64,000 bases of DNA from Paenibacillus riograndensis SBR5 (GCF_000981585.1 NZ_LN831776.1:7557903-7621902); one strand, 5' to 3'. Shown: positions 16,417-25,140, counted from the first letter of the stretch. Notes: generated from the letters alone by a model not told the origin. Program-made: numbers and translations.

Positions 16417-17844
16417 TTAATTGTTCCAGCCTGACTGAATCTGCTCCAGGGCCTTATCCAGTGTAGCTGTTCCGCTTACATAGTCGGTCATGCCTTTCCA
16501 GAACGTGCCCGCACCCACTTTGCCCGGCATCAGGTCAGAGCCGTCGAAGCGCAGTGTGGAAGCATCCTGCACCAGCTTCGCCATCCGGCGGTCGGATTCG
16601 GAGGTATACCAATCCAGGGAAGCATCGTTCATTGGGGCAATCACGCCGCCGGACTGTACCCAGGTTTTGATCGATTCACCTGTGGTGAAGAATTCCATTA
16701 CCGCACGCACTTCCGGGCGGTCATTGAACATGGCGTAGATATCGCCCGCTACCAGCACCGGCTTGCCGTATTGCGGATCAATCGGCGGCAGATAGAACCA
16801 GTCGTAATCCTGATCCACCTTAGCCGTTTCCGGGAAGAAGCTGGTAATGAAGTTCCCCATCAGATTGAACCAGGCTTTTGGCGGGTTCTCGAACATCGGT
16901 TTTGGCGCATCCCCAAAGGCTGTAGTTACAATCGATTTGGTTCCGCCATAGACGTAATCCTTATTGAGCCAGATCTTGGACATCACTTCTACGGCATTCT
17001 TCACTTCAGGCGAGGTGAACGGCAGCTCGCCTTTTACCCATTTATCATAGTTTTCAGGTGTAGTAGTACGCAGCATAATGTTCTCTATCCAGTCGGTTGC
17101 CGCCCAGCCCGTTGCCGCACCGCTCTCAATTCCGATGGTCCAGGCCGGGTCGCCGTCCTTGGCGATTTGTTCGGTCAACGCCATCATGTCATCCCAGGTT
17201 TCAGGAACGGTATAGCCAGCAGCGTCAAATTGCTTCTTTGGATACCAGACCAGACTTTTCACATTGCTGCGGTTCCAGATTCCGGCCATGATCTTGCCGT
17301 CTTTCCCGTCCATGGTGGACATATCCAGCCAGCTTTTGTTGTAGTTCGCTTTCAGTTTCTCCTGGTCCAGTACTCCGGTCAGATCGACCACCTTGCCGGT
17401 TTTGGCAATGGAGGCCAGCAGGCCCGGCTGCGGGAAGTCGGCGATGTCCGGCGCATTGCCGCCGTCAACGCGGATGTTGATCGTCGCTTCGAATTCCTTC
17501 GAGCCTTCATATTGGATATCGATGCCGGTTTTTGCCTCAAACTCCTTAATGCTGCTCTCAAACTTCACCTGGTCGGCATCCACAAACGGTCCGAACATGG
17601 TTACCTTAGTGCCTTTATATTCACCTTTCATGGCCAAATCCAGCGGTGAGCCCGCAGCAGCGGCTTCCGAAGCTTCCGGTGAAGCCTGGCTGTTAGATGC
17701 AGCCGGTGCTTCTGTAGCCGCTGGCGGATCGGTCTTGGCCGCATTGTTTGTGTTGTTATTTCCGCCGCATCCGCTAAGCATCATGGTGAAGGATAAGCAC
17801 AGCACCATGGCGAGTGACAGTTTTCGTCCCGTAGCCTTTTTCAT
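16417..17844 (-). CDS. Sugar ABC transporter substrate-binding lipoprotein
   Basis: This CUT1-type extracellular solute-binding protein has a lipoprotein signal (LSLAMVLCLSFTMMLSGC, lipobox LSGC) and a low-complexity Asn/Ala/Pro/Ser linker. Its mature domain contains YEGSKEFEATINIRVDGGNAPDI, a motif typical of MalE-like proteins, and WQ-poor but aromatic-rich binding segments such as WYPKKQFDAAGYTVPETWDD. It would capture the disaccharide for the two permeases downstream. Start: the ATG at 17856 abuts the SD (AAAGGGG), so the in-frame ATG at 17844, giving MKKATGRKLSL, is more likely. Expression is probably controlled by the LacI regulator through the GAAAAGCTTTTC sites upstream. Confidence 0.92.
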   Translation of the reverse strand: MKKATGRKLSLAMVLCLSFTMMLSGCGGNNNTNNAAKTDPPAATEAPAASNSQASPEASEAAAAGSPLDLAMKGEYKGTKVTMFGPFVDADQVKFESSIKEFEAKTGIDIQYEGSKEFEATINIRVDGGNAPDIADFPQPGLLASIAKTGKVVDLTGVLDQEKLKANYNKSWLDMSTMDGKDGKIMAGIWNRSNVKSLVWYPKKQFDAAGYTVPETWDDMMALTEQIAKDGDPAWTIGIESGAATGWAATDWIENIMLRTTTPENYDKWVKGELPFTSPEVKNAVEVMSKIWLNKDYVYGGTKSIVTTAFGDAPKPMFENPPKAWFNLMGNFITSFFPETAKVDQDYDWFYLPPIDPQYGKPVLVAGDIYAMFNDRPEVRAVMEFFTTGESIKTWVQSGGVIAPMNDASLDWYTSESDRRMAKLVQDASTLRFDGSDLMPGKVGAGTFWKGMTDYVSGTATLDKALEQIQSGWNN

Positions 17845-17937
17845 TTTGTCATACATCCCCTTTAATATGGTTTTAGAGACTGCATTCCTTATGTCTTTTT
17901 CCGGGTATTGCCTCCGCTTGCCTGCGGGATCACCTCC

Positions 17938-17951
17938 TTGTAAAGCTTTTC
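17938..17951. promoter_or_regulatory. Candidate LacI operator, weaker copy
   Basis: GTAAAGCTTTTC is a near-perfect match to the operator GAAAAGCTTTTC, one mismatch from symmetry. It lies about 95 bp upstream of the binding-protein start, immediately followed on the minus strand by an unusually complete SD-like AAGGAGGTGATCC. Confidence 0.5.
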
Positions 17952-18104
17952 ATAAAGGGTGGGAATTAGAATCCGGCATCGCTTGTATGCGTTTTCAACA
18001 TTCTAATGGCTATGTCTGCCGGAGGTTATTTATGCTGCTGAATTGTTTGAATGAAGCTTTCCAGCGAATATTCCTAACATTATCAGCGTCGTTGCACAGT
18101 ATTT

Positions 18105-18118
18105 TGAAAAGCTTTTCA
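18105..18118. promoter_or_regulatory. Candidate LacI operator upstream of the sugar operon
   Basis: TGAAAAGCTTTTCA is a perfect 14-bp palindrome, identical in its 12-bp core to the site overlapping the regulator's own transcription start. It lies between the regulator gene and the binding-protein gene. A possible promoter (TTCAAA, 18-bp spacer, GATAAT on the minus strand) would have its -35 inside the palindrome. The centre is GC, whereas most LacI/CcpA-type operators are centred on CG. Confidence 0.7.
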
Positions 18119-18141
18119 GATTGTTGAAAAATAAGCATCGC

Positions 18142-19146
18142 TCATCTTTCCCGTGAGGACTCTCTTACAATCAGCTTATGCTCCATTTTTTCCGTGGGAA
18201 CTTCAACCTTCCCGGTGGTCAGCAGTTCATGCAGTTTTTCCGCTGCCCGATAACCCAGTTGATAAATGGGCTGTGCAATAGTCGTCAGCTTCGGAATGTA
18301 CATGCCTGACATCCGCAGATTGTCGAACCCGATGACGGATACCTGACCCGGTACCAGAATATTGCGGTCCTTCAGATACGAAATGGCTCCCATTGCGAAC
18401 TCATCGGCTACACAGAACAGGGCTGTCACTTGCGGATAATCTGTAAACAGCTCATGCGCTGCCTGATAGGCATGCTCAAAGCGGTGATTGGCGTATCTGA
18501 CCTGCTCTATACTGTGCTCAAGCCCGGCTTCATTCAGCGCTCTGACAAATCCTTCATAACGCGGCGGGCCGGACACGGAGTTGTCATGATTGAACCCGAT
18601 CATCCCGATCTGAGTATGCCCCAGCTCAATCAGGAACTTCACGGCGTCATATGCCGCTCTCTCATCATCAACCTCCACTGATGGCACATCGAATTCTTCC
18701 GAATGGGATGACACCAGTACAAAGGGGATTCTGCAGCCCGTCAGCTTCTCATAACATTCCGGATACAGAACATCACTGGCGTATACAATCCCATCCACCT
18801 GCTTCTCATGAAACGTGTCAATGTAGCTTAGCATCCGTTCCTTGTCGCGGTCTGTATTGCAGATCATCAGACTGTAGCCCAGCTTAATGCAGGCATCCTG
18901 CATCCCCCGGATCACTCCGGCAAAGTAAAGGTTCTCAATATCAGGTATAAGCAGTCCCAGTGTATTGGATTTCTTGTAAATCAACCCCCTGGCAAAAGCA
19001 TTCGGCTGATACTTCAGCTTCTCAATGGCTTCGATTACACGGCTGCGCTTGCTCTCTACTACCGTCTGGGGTGCATTCATTACACGCGACACGGTGCTGA
19101 TCGACACCTCTGCCATTTTGGCGACATCTCTGATTGTTGGCTTCAT
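18142..19146 (-). CDS. LacI-family regulator of the alpha-glucoside operon
   Basis: This 334-residue repressor has the headpiece TIRDVAKMAEVSISTVSRVM and hinge NAFARGLIYKKSNTLGLLIP, then a sugar-binding effector domain (KQVDGIVYASDVLY, LGHTQIGMIGFNHD, VIGFDNLRMSGM). The frame is open to 19182, but the ATG at 19146 has AAGGAAG 7-10 nt upstream and gives the family N-terminus. It lies directly upstream of the binding protein on the same strand. A perfect palindrome overlaps its own transcription start and another sits before the operon, so it likely represses both and responds to the imported sugar. Confidence 0.92.
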   Translation of the reverse strand: MKPTIRDVAKMAEVSISTVSRVMNAPQTVVESKRSRVIEAIEKLKYQPNAFARGLIYKKSNTLGLLIPDIENLYFAGVIRGMQDACIKLGYSLMICNTDRDKERMLSYIDTFHEKQVDGIVYASDVLYPECYEKLTGCRIPFVLVSSHSEEFDVPSVEVDDERAAYDAVKFLIELGHTQIGMIGFNHDNSVSGPPRYEGFVRALNEAGLEHSIEQVRYANHRFEHAYQAAHELFTDYPQVTALFCVADEFAMGAISYLKDRNILVPGQVSVIGFDNLRMSGMYIPKLTTIAQPIYQLGYRAAEKLHELLTTGKVEVPTEKMEHKLIVRESSRER

Positions 19147-19167
19147 TTGGGTGACTTCCTTTGTTTT

Positions 19168-19181
19168 AGAAAAGCTTTTCA
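19168..19181. promoter_or_regulatory. LacI auto-operator at the regulator's transcription start
   Basis: GAAAAGCTTTTC (19169-19180) sits about 6-7 bp after the -10 box of the regulator's promoter, so bound protein would cover the start site. The same core occurs at 18106-18117. Confidence 0.75.
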
Positions 19182-19186
19182 CAGCG

Positions 19187-19215
19187 ATTATAACAAGGGT
19201 TCACAACTTTGACAA
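19187..19215 (-). promoter_or_regulatory. Sigma-A promoter of the LacI regulator gene
   Basis: On the minus strand TTGTCA (19215-19210) and TATAAT (19192-19187) are separated by 17 bp, a near-consensus housekeeping promoter. The predicted start lies inside the GAAAAGCTTTTC operator. Confidence 0.85.
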
Positions 19216-19526
19216 GAGTTTTTTTAAACGCTTACATTGGAAAATTACGGTCAATATACTCCCATCCTGTACCAGCTTATTCTATCCAGATGTTATATGA
19301 TACCGCTGGAGAGTGAAACCGGCAGTTAGCATTGTCCATTTTTGAAAACCTTACCGGCAGCACTCATTCTCCATCTATAATACCTAAAGGAAACTGCCTT
19401 CTCCAAGATATCCGCTTACTTAAAGTGTGTAAATAATAATATTTCATGTTATAATTGCCGGGTAGATTACTTCCGCACTGCAAATACTGGTTATTCATAG
19501 AAATATTTATTCAGGAGGGATTGTTG
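19216..19526. other. Divergent spacer between LacI regulator and LLM oxidoreductase
   Basis: About 310 bp, AT-rich, with no credible gene. It should carry the promoter of the plus-strand oxidoreductase; TATAATTGCC near 19450 is the best -10-like candidate. No operator or RNA structure stands out. Confidence 0.4.
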
Positions 19527-20540
19527 GTGAAAAAACTGCAGGATATTCCGTTTTCCGTACTGGATCTGGCCCCCATTGTGGAGGGGGGAACGGCAGCGGA
19601 CTCTTTTCATAACACGCTGGATCTGGCCCGCCATGCCGAAGCTTGGGGCTATCACCGCTACTGGCTCGCGGAGCATCATAATATGCCGGGTATAGCCAGC
19701 TCAGCCACTTCACTAGTGATTGGCCACGTGGCCGCAGGCACCAAAAGCATCCGTGTTGGATCAGGAGGCATCATGCTCTCCAACCATGCGCCGCTGATGA
19801 TTGCCGAGCAATTCGGCACGCTCGAATCTCTTTATCCCGGCCGTATCGACCTCGGGCTGGGCCGGGCTCCCGGCTCTGACCAGGCTGCGGCCCGGGCCAT
19901 GCGCCGCGGCCTGGGCCAGGACGGCAGCGAATTCCCCGAGCAGCTCAGCGAGCTAAGAGCTTACTTCGATCCGGACGGTGCCGGATCACGTCCGCTCGGG
20001 GTGCGCGCGGTACCCGGTGAAGGGCTGAATGTGCCCATCTGGCTGCTCGGCTCCAGCGGCTTCAGCGCCCAATTGGCGGGGCAGTTGGGTTTGCCCTTCG
20101 CTTTTGCCAGCCATTTCGCACCCGATTATCTGCTGCCTGCCCTGCACCTGTACCGCACCAGCTTCAAGCCGTCGGCAGTGCTCGATAAGCCGCATGTCAT
20201 GGTGGGACTTGGCATTACGGCTGCCGAAACAACTGAGCAGGCCCGCTGGCTGGCCACCTCGCAGCAGCAGCAGTTTCTGAATATTATCCGCGGCCGGACC
20301 GGCAAGCTGCAGCCGCCGGTAGACAGCATGGAGGGACTGTGGTCCCCTCAGGAAAAAGCCATGCTGCTCAGCAAGCAGCTGTACTCCATCGCCGGAGATC
20401 AAGCGGCCATTAAGGAAAGGCTGCTGCAGATCGTGGAAGAAACACAGGCTGACGAATTCATAGTCGCCTCGCAGATTTACGACCATTCTGCACGCCTGCA
20501 TTCCTATGAGCTTGTTGCCGACTTGGTCAAGGGAAGCTAA
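19527..20540 (+). CDS. Luciferase-like (LLM) flavin-dependent oxidoreductase
   Basis: This is a flavin-dependent monooxygenase-like TIM barrel of about 337 residues, in the MsnO8/YwcH-type group. Motifs are [13 protein letters not shown] at the N-terminus, [43 protein letters not shown] (read from about residue 70) and [20 protein letters not shown]. The frame starts earlier, but TTG/TTG/GTG codons at 19521-19527 follow GGAGGG; GTG 19527 has the best 8-nt spacing. The substrate is unknown. It is monocistronic and has a strong terminator. Confidence 0.9.
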   Translation: MKKLQDIPFSVLDLAPIVEGGTAADSFHNTLDLARHAEAWGYHRYWLAEHHNMPGIASSATSLVIGHVAAGTKSIRVGSGGIMLSNHAPLMIAEQFGTLESLYPGRIDLGLGRAPGSDQAAARAMRRGLGQDGSEFPEQLSELRAYFDPDGAGSRPLGVRAVPGEGLNVPIWLLGSSGFSAQLAGQLGLPFAFASHFAPDYLLPALHLYRTSFKPSAVLDKPHVMVGLGITAAETTEQARWLATSQQQQFLNIIRGRTGKLQPPVDSMEGLWSPQEKAMLLSKQLYSIAGDQAAIKERLLQIVEETQADEFIVASQIYDHSARLHSYELVADLVKGS

Positions 20541-20567
20541 TCTATGCAAAGTTAGAAATGGAACAAG

Positions 20568-20627
20568 AGAAAGGGATTGCGCCGGTCAGGGAAGCTTTTA
20601 GGCCTGACTGCGCAATCTCTTTTTTGG
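20568..20627 (+). terminator. Strong terminator after the LLM oxidoreductase
   Basis: A long stem pairs AGAGAAAGGGATTGCGC plus GGTCAGG with CCTGAC plus GCGCAATCTCT, followed by TTTTTT. It begins about 28 bp after the stop codon. Confidence 0.9.
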
Positions 20628-21375
20628 CGTCATTACCCAATGTGCAGACAAACGGTTTAGTTAATGAAGCACTTAAAGAAATACTTTAATGAAACACTTT
20701 GTGGAACAAAACAGCTCCGCCTGTACATTCAACCTCCTATCTCCTACCACGCTTTAACCCGCATAAAAACAGGATAAAATCATCACCGGGTATGCTTTTT
20801 TAGCCATACACCTCCACGGCAGCTCAAAGAATCCAGAATATTCCCCCGATGCCGCAATGAAGCTCATCAAAGACTGAAGATAAGTGGAAAAAGTAAAACT
20901 AATTTGCTGAAATCAGGGCTTCCGAAGGTTTTAGTTGGATTTTGTCCACCTAATTCATGCCAATTCGCCCCACACGGCTGCTTTTGGCCGAATTAGGGGT
21001 ACTTTTTCCAACATAAGATACTCCATACGCTGAATGGGTCCGATTAGTGGTACTTTTTCCAACATAGGTTGCTCCATCAGCCAAGTGAGTTCGTTTAGTG
21101 AACCTTTTTCCCGCTAATAGAGACTGCTCTCTTTGTCAATTATTTAAGTTCAATCTATATCGTTGAAAAGTTGACGGCAATACTCCAGGTGAAGTGAAAC
21201 CGGCGCCGGAAGAATGCATGTTTGTTCTTTATAAAATACGTTCTTCTTTTATAATATCGAGAAATAATCAATTATGCGGAGCTATCTATAAATAAATACA
21301 CATTAAGTTATCTATTTGACCCCATATAGTCCCTAAAGTTGATTTTCAGCGTTTTTGTTTATCTTGAAATTTGAT
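20628..21375. other. Long gene-free region with inverted 51-bp repeat cluster
   Basis: About 750 bp without a plausible gene. The section 20886-21111 is the repeat cluster described separately. The part from about 21120 to 21375 is very AT-rich, with TATAAT-like words near 21250, and leads into the promoter of the TasA-like gene. Confidence 0.5.
20886..21111. repeat. Cluster of five 51-bp-spaced motifs in two orientations
   Basis: Two plus-oriented motifs (GGAAAAAGTAAAACTAATTTG at 20886, GGATTTTGTCCACCTAATTC at 20937) are 51 bp apart. Three minus-oriented relatives follow (AATTAGGGGTACTTTTTCC, GATTAGTGGTACTTTTTCC, GTTTAGTGAACCTTTTTCC) whose 3' ends fall at 21009, 21060 and 21111, again 51 bp apart. 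The minus-oriented motif is clearly related to the 14-copy array at 2.6-3.3 kb. Confidence 0.85.
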
Positions 21376-21402
21376 TATACTGAGGTTATTCGTTATAACG
21401 AA
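21376..21402 (+). promoter_or_regulatory. Candidate promoter with 14-bp palindromic operator for the TasA-like/sortase operon
   Basis: A -10-like TATACT (21376-21381) is followed 7 bp later by TTCGTTATAACGAA (21389-21402), a perfect 14-bp palindrome placed where transcription would begin. The -35 is weak (TTTTGT at 17 bp). The implied leader to the GTG at 21576 is about 185 nt. The regulator is unknown. Confidence 0.45.
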
Positions 21403-21575
21403 CATACATAATCCTTCCTCACTTAACTCATTATTAACCGTTCTATTTTATATTTAGTAGTCCTTCAAAAAACCACTCTTTTCGACAAGGTTTGAGCAAA
21501 TCACTGAATAAAGCAGAGATGGTGCCGGATTTCCCCGGTATCAGAATTGATTTCCCATGAGAAAGGAGCGGGCAA

Positions 21576-22613
21576 GTGAAGAAAAAATACCACAAGGCAA
21601 TACTAGGCTTGTATATTCTGATTGTTCTGGCCGGGGTAGTCTGGCATGCCGGGGGAGTAAGTGCAGAGGATACGATAAAGCTTACGGTGAATTCGCATAC
21701 AACCAGTATGGCTAAGATGGCCAACATGCAGCCGGGAGATGTGACCACTTCCGACTATACAGTGATTAATGAGGGCAAGGAACCGTTCAACTACTATGTA
21801 GATTTCAAATTCATGTCCGGAGACCGCGAATTGTACAATATTCTGCAAATGACCCTGCAAAAAGAGGGAGTCATCCTCTATTCCGGAGTGATGAGCGAGG
21901 CAGAGGGGCGAGTGGCTGTGGGAAGACTGGCCGGGGGAGGCCAGGAAGCCATTCAGATGGATGTAACTTTTCCGTATGAGGCGGGCAATGAATATCAGGC
22001 GACAACGGCCAGTGTAGCCTTTGTGTTCTCCGCTTCCGGTGAGCCCGGCCCATCGGCTGAGCCTAGTGCCACACCTTCGGCTTCCGTTACACCGAATCCG
22101 TCGGCTGAGCCGAGCGCCACACCTTCGGCTTCCGTTACGCCGAATCCATCAGCTGAGCCGAGTGCCACGCCTTCGGCTTCCGTTACGCCGAACCCGTCGG
22201 CTGACCCGAGCGATGCACCGAATCCGCCGAGTGGTCCAACGGCCTCACCAGCGGGCAGCTCGGTGCCGGGTACAATCGCCACACCGTCCGCTTCGCCTTC
22301 AGCAGCCGCATCACCGGGCCCGGATGAGGCTGCTGTAACCGATCCGCCGGTTCCGCTCGGAGGCCACAACAGCAGCCGGGGCAATGCACCTTCAGCTTCA
22401 CCGGGTCCCGGCAGCACCGGAGCCGGCACTGAAGCTGCCCCGTCGCCAGACTATGAAACACCGCTGAATGACAATGAGCTTCCGCTTGGAGGACCGGATG
22501 GCGGCGATAAGCTGCCGGACACAGCGGAGCCGTGGTATAACCTGGTTCTGCTCAGTTTGGCCGTAGCGGTTGTGAGTGTAATTATCCTGCGCAGACTAAA
22601 CTCGAAGAAGTAG
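21576..22613 (+). CDS. Cell-wall-anchored TasA/camelysin-like surface protein with LPDTA sorting signal
   Basis: This secreted 345-residue protein likely becomes covalently attached to the cell wall. It has a signal peptide (KAILGLYILIVLAGVVWHAG, cut near VSAE) and an N-terminal beta-domain of the TasA/CalY kind (LTVNSHTTSMAKMANMQPGD, then a SGDRELYNILQMTL strand). A Pro/Ser/Thr stalk follows, holding a 16-residue repeat PSAEPSATPSASVTPN about three times (48-bp DNA repeat near 22060-22200). The C-terminal sorting signal has LPDTA at about 313-317, a hydrophobic helix and an RRLNSKK tail. LPxTA is the recognition motif of class D sortases, and such a sortase is the next gene, 31 bp downstream. 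The start is GTG, with AAAGGAG upstream. Confidence 0.88.
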   Translation: MKKKYHKAILGLYILIVLAGVVWHAGGVSAEDTIKLTVNSHTTSMAKMANMQPGDVTTSDYTVINEGKEPFNYYVDFKFMSGDRELYNILQMTLQKEGVILYSGVMSEAEGRVAVGRLAGGGQEAIQMDVTFPYEAGNEYQATTASVAFVFSASGEPGPSAEPSATPSASVTPNPSAEPSATPSASVTPNPSAEPSATPSASVTPNPSADPSDAPNPPSGPTASPAGSSVPGTIATPSASPSAAASPGPDEAAVTDPPVPLGGHNSSRGNAPSASPGPGSTGAGTEAAPSPDYETPLNDNELPLGGPDGGDKLPDTAEPWYNLVLLSLAVAVVSVIILRRLNSKK

Positions 22614-22644
22614 ACCTATTCCATCACAGGTTGGAGGAGAGAGT

Positions 22645-23310
22645 ATGAAGAAGCGTTCCGGGCTGGTCATCGCCGTGAAGCTGGTCTTCGTACTCTCTTT
22701 GTGTGTCCTGCTCTATTCTGCCTTCCAGATCCTCAAAGCACCGGTTGAAGCGCGCCAAGCTCTGCAGGAATGGGAGAAAAAGAGGGAGGAAGCTCCCAAT
22801 TTATACCATACAGAGGAAGAAGCACCACTGCCTGACGGAATGGCCACTCCATTGGAGGGAACCCCTCCGTCCAAGCCCGCCTACACCATAGGCGACATTA
22901 TTGGGGAAATTTATCTGCCCAGGCTGGATAAGCGGATTGCCATTGTGGAGGGCACAGAACGCCTGCAGCTGAAAAAGGGAGCCGGACATGATCCGGGCAG
23001 TGCCCCAATCGGCGCAGCCGGCAACAGTGTGCTGGCCGGCCACCGTGACACGGTGTTCCGGGGACTCGGTGCTTTGCAGAAAAATGATCTGATCGAGGTG
23101 GAGACTGCCGAAGGCAGGTTCACCTATAGCGTTACAGGCAGCACGATTGTAGACGGGGACGCCAGAGGGGTTATCAAGCAGAGCGATGAGGCAGTACTCA
23201 CGCTGATTACCTGCTATCCGTTTACCTATGTCGGCTCCGCACCGGACCGGTATCTGCTCTCAGCTGTTCTGCTCCGCAAAGAGCCTGTTTCTCTATCCCT
23301 GCAGCCCTAG
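22645..23310 (+). CDS. Class D sortase
   Basis: This membrane-anchored transpeptidase of 221 residues should cleave the LPDTA signal of the preceding gene product and join it to the cell wall. It has an N-terminal membrane helix (LVIAVKLVFVLSLCVLLYSA) and the sortase beta-barrel, IGEIYLPRLDKRIAIVEGT. The catalytic residues are visible: His in LAGHRDTVF (about 133), Cys in LITCYPF (about 190) and Arg in APDRYLLSA (about 202). The GHRDTVFRGL and TCYPF signatures fit class D rather than housekeeping class A. An SD (GGAGGAGAG) precedes the ATG, and the two genes form a dedicated substrate-sortase pair. Confidence 0.93.
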   Translation: MKKRSGLVIAVKLVFVLSLCVLLYSAFQILKAPVEARQALQEWEKKREEAPNLYHTEEEAPLPDGMATPLEGTPPSKPAYTIGDIIGEIYLPRLDKRIAIVEGTERLQLKKGAGHDPGSAPIGAAGNSVLAGHRDTVFRGLGALQKNDLIEVETAEGRFTYSVTGSTIVDGDARGVIKQSDEAVLTLITCYPFTYVGSAPDRYLLSAVLLRKEPVSLSLQP

Positions 23311-23407
23311 AACCGCTGACTTTCCCGGTTCTCCCGCCAAGGGATGAGACATTGAATAGAAAGTGATACTATAGACATATGATGACACAGAGGAGATGAC
23401 CTGTTTA

Positions 23408-24640
23408 ATGAAGGAAAAGCTGATAGAGCGGTTTATTTCATATGCCCAAATGGACACCCAGTCGAATGATGACAATGAAGCCTGCCCTTCCACACCCGGA
23501 CAGATGGAGCTGGCCCGCAAGCTGGCTGCTGAGCTGCAAGAGCTGGGGCTGGTGGAGGTCACCGTAGACGAGCATGCGTATGTCATGGCCACCTTGCCTG
23601 CCAATACGGACAAGGAGGTTCCTGTCATTGGCTTTCTCGCACATCTGGATACCGCGACAGATTTCACCGGTGCGGGGGTGAAGCCGCAGCTTGTCGAGAA
23701 CTATGACGGCAAGGATATTGTCCTCAACAAAGAGCTGGACATTGTACTCTCCACGGAGAGCTTCCCCGAGCTGGCCGGATATAAAGGCCACACGCTGATT
23801 ACTACGGACGGGACAACCCTCCTGGGCGCGGACAACAAAGCGGGAATCGCTGAGATTATGACCGCCATGGCCCATCTGCTGGAGCATCCGGAAATCAAAC
23901 ACGGCAAAATCCGGGTGGCTTTTACCCCCGATGAGGAAATTGGGCGCGGACCCCATAAATTCGATGTTGCGCGCTTCGGTGCTTCCCATGCCTACACCGT
24001 GGACGGCGGACCGCTGGGGGAACTGGAGTACGAAAGCTTCAACGCTGCCGGAGTCAAGATCAGCTTCAAAGGGGTAAATGTGCATCCCGGAACCGCCAAG
24101 GGCAAAATGATCCATTCCGCCAAAATCGCCATGGCGTTCCATCTCAGACTGCCGTCCGGTGAAGCCCCGGAATTCACTGAGGGCTATGAGGGCTTTTACC
24201 ATCTGATCTCCATGCAGGGTACAGCGGAGCAGAGCAAGCTGCAGTATATCATCCGCGATTTTGACCGCGAGGCCTTCGAGAACCGCAAGGCGTATATCGC
24301 TGCTATTGTAGAGGAATTCCAGTCTACCTATGGGGCGGAGAATATCGTGCTGGAAATGAAGGATCAATACTATAATATGCGTGAAAAAATCGAGCCGGTG
24401 CGCCACATCGTCGACATCGCCCAGGAGGCCATGGAAAACCTCGGCATTACACCGGTGATCCGCCCGATCCGCGGCGGTACAGACGGTTCGCAGCTGTCGT
24501 ATATGGGGCTGCCTACGCCGAACATTTTCACTGGTGGCGAGAACTTCCACGGCAAATTCGAGTATGCCTCGGTAGATGTCATGCTGAAGGCCGTTCAGGT
24601 TATTGTCGAGATTGCCAAGCTGACTGAACAGAAGGCCTAG
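23408..24640 (+). CDS. pepT: Peptidase T (tripeptide aminopeptidase)
   Basis: This cytoplasmic M20B zinc exopeptidase of 410 residues removes the N-terminal residue from tripeptides. The metal-binding and catalytic motifs are present: [12 protein letters not shown], the bridging Asp in [12 protein letters not shown], the general-base Glu pair in [10 protein letters not shown], the Asp in [10 protein letters not shown], and the last His in [12 protein letters not shown]. The length is that of the family. The frame allows an upstream ATG at 23396, but ATG 23408 gives the conserved [19 protein letters not shown] start. Confidence 0.95.
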   Translation: MKEKLIERFISYAQMDTQSNDDNEACPSTPGQMELARKLAAELQELGLVEVTVDEHAYVMATLPANTDKEVPVIGFLAHLDTATDFTGAGVKPQLVENYDGKDIVLNKELDIVLSTESFPELAGYKGHTLITTDGTTLLGADNKAGIAEIMTAMAHLLEHPEIKHGKIRVAFTPDEEIGRGPHKFDVARFGASHAYTVDGGPLGELEYESFNAAGVKISFKGVNVHPGTAKGKMIHSAKIAMAFHLRLPSGEAPEFTEGYEGFYHLISMQGTAEQSKLQYIIRDFDREAFENRKAYIAAIVEEFQSTYGAENIVLEMKDQYYNMREKIEPVRHIVDIAQEAMENLGITPVIRPIRGGTDGSQLSYMGLPTPNIFTGGENFHGKFEYASVDVMLKAVQVIVEIAKLTEQKA

Positions 24641-24679
24641 CTGCTGCGGATTCCGTGTTGCACAGGCCCGCAGAAGACA

Positions 24680-24726
24680 ACAAATATCCCCGGCTAGGAG
24701 CAGAAGCCCTAGCCGGGGATATTTGT
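24680..24726. terminator. Bidirectional 19-bp hairpin between pepT and an HxlR-type gene
   Basis: ACAAATATCCCCGGCTAGG (24680-24698) pairs perfectly with 24708-24726. It serves pepT (plus) and the convergent HxlR-type gene (minus). The last codons and the TAG stop of the minus-strand gene form one arm of the stem. Confidence 0.85.
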
Positions 24727-25140
24727 GTCCGTTTTACACGCCGGGTCTGCGGCTGGAGAAGGAGCCTGGTACCCGGGAAGCTGGGGATGCGCCTTGCCGA
24801 ATTCCTCGCGGTAGGCCTCGCCCCAGCTTTTGATGCTCAGAATGGCTGCTTCCAGACCTCTGCCCCACTCTGTCAACGAGTACTCCACCTTCCGGGGAGC
24901 CTGCGGATACACCTTGCGGTGAACCAGGCCGCTCCGTTCCAGATCTCTGAGCTGAAGCGTCAGCATCCGTTGGGTGATCTCCGGGCACAGCCTGCGGATT
25001 TCATTGAACCGCTTCGTGCCGCTGATTAGATGATAGAGCAGAACCCCCTTCCACTTGCCGCCGATCAGATCAAGTGTGCTCTGGAGTGATTCCTGGCTGT
25101 CCTTTGAGTTGGCTGCTCCGCGGCTCCGCTGTACGTTCAT
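24709..25140 (-). CDS. HxlR-family transcriptional regulator (no N-terminal Cys)
   Basis: This 143-residue winged helix-turn-helix protein has the family core: LIGGKWKGVLLYHLISGTKR, FNEIRRLCPEITQRMLTLQL, RDLERSGLVHRKVYPQAPRK and VEYSLTEWG. The N-terminal Cys typical of redox-sensing YodB/HypR relatives is missing; the only Cys residues are in the recognition helix (RLCPEIT) and near the C-terminus. The C-terminal extension (PAADPACKTDTNIPG) is unusual and is encoded within the terminator hairpin. It is one of two HxlR-type genes within 4 kb of hxlAB and is a candidate regulator of that operon. Confidence 0.88.
   Translation of the reverse strand: MNVQRSRGAANSKDSQESLQSTLDLIGGKWKGVLLYHLISGTKRFNEIRRLCPEITQRMLTLQLRDLERSGLVHRKVYPQAPRKVEYSLTEWGRGLEAAILSIKSWGEAYREEFGKAHPQLPGYQAPSPAADPACKTDTNIPG

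Noticed and set aside
17928..17940. GGATCACCTCCTT, identical to the 3' end of 16S rRNA
   Set aside because: Only this 13-base match is present, with no rRNA sequence beside it. On the minus strand it is a full-length SD-like word, but the possible 14-codon frame after it has its GTG inside the SD, so no leader peptide is called.
24655..25029. Plus-strand open frame over the HxlR-type gene
   Set aside because: It starts in the terminator hairpin and is antisense to a clear winged-helix gene.
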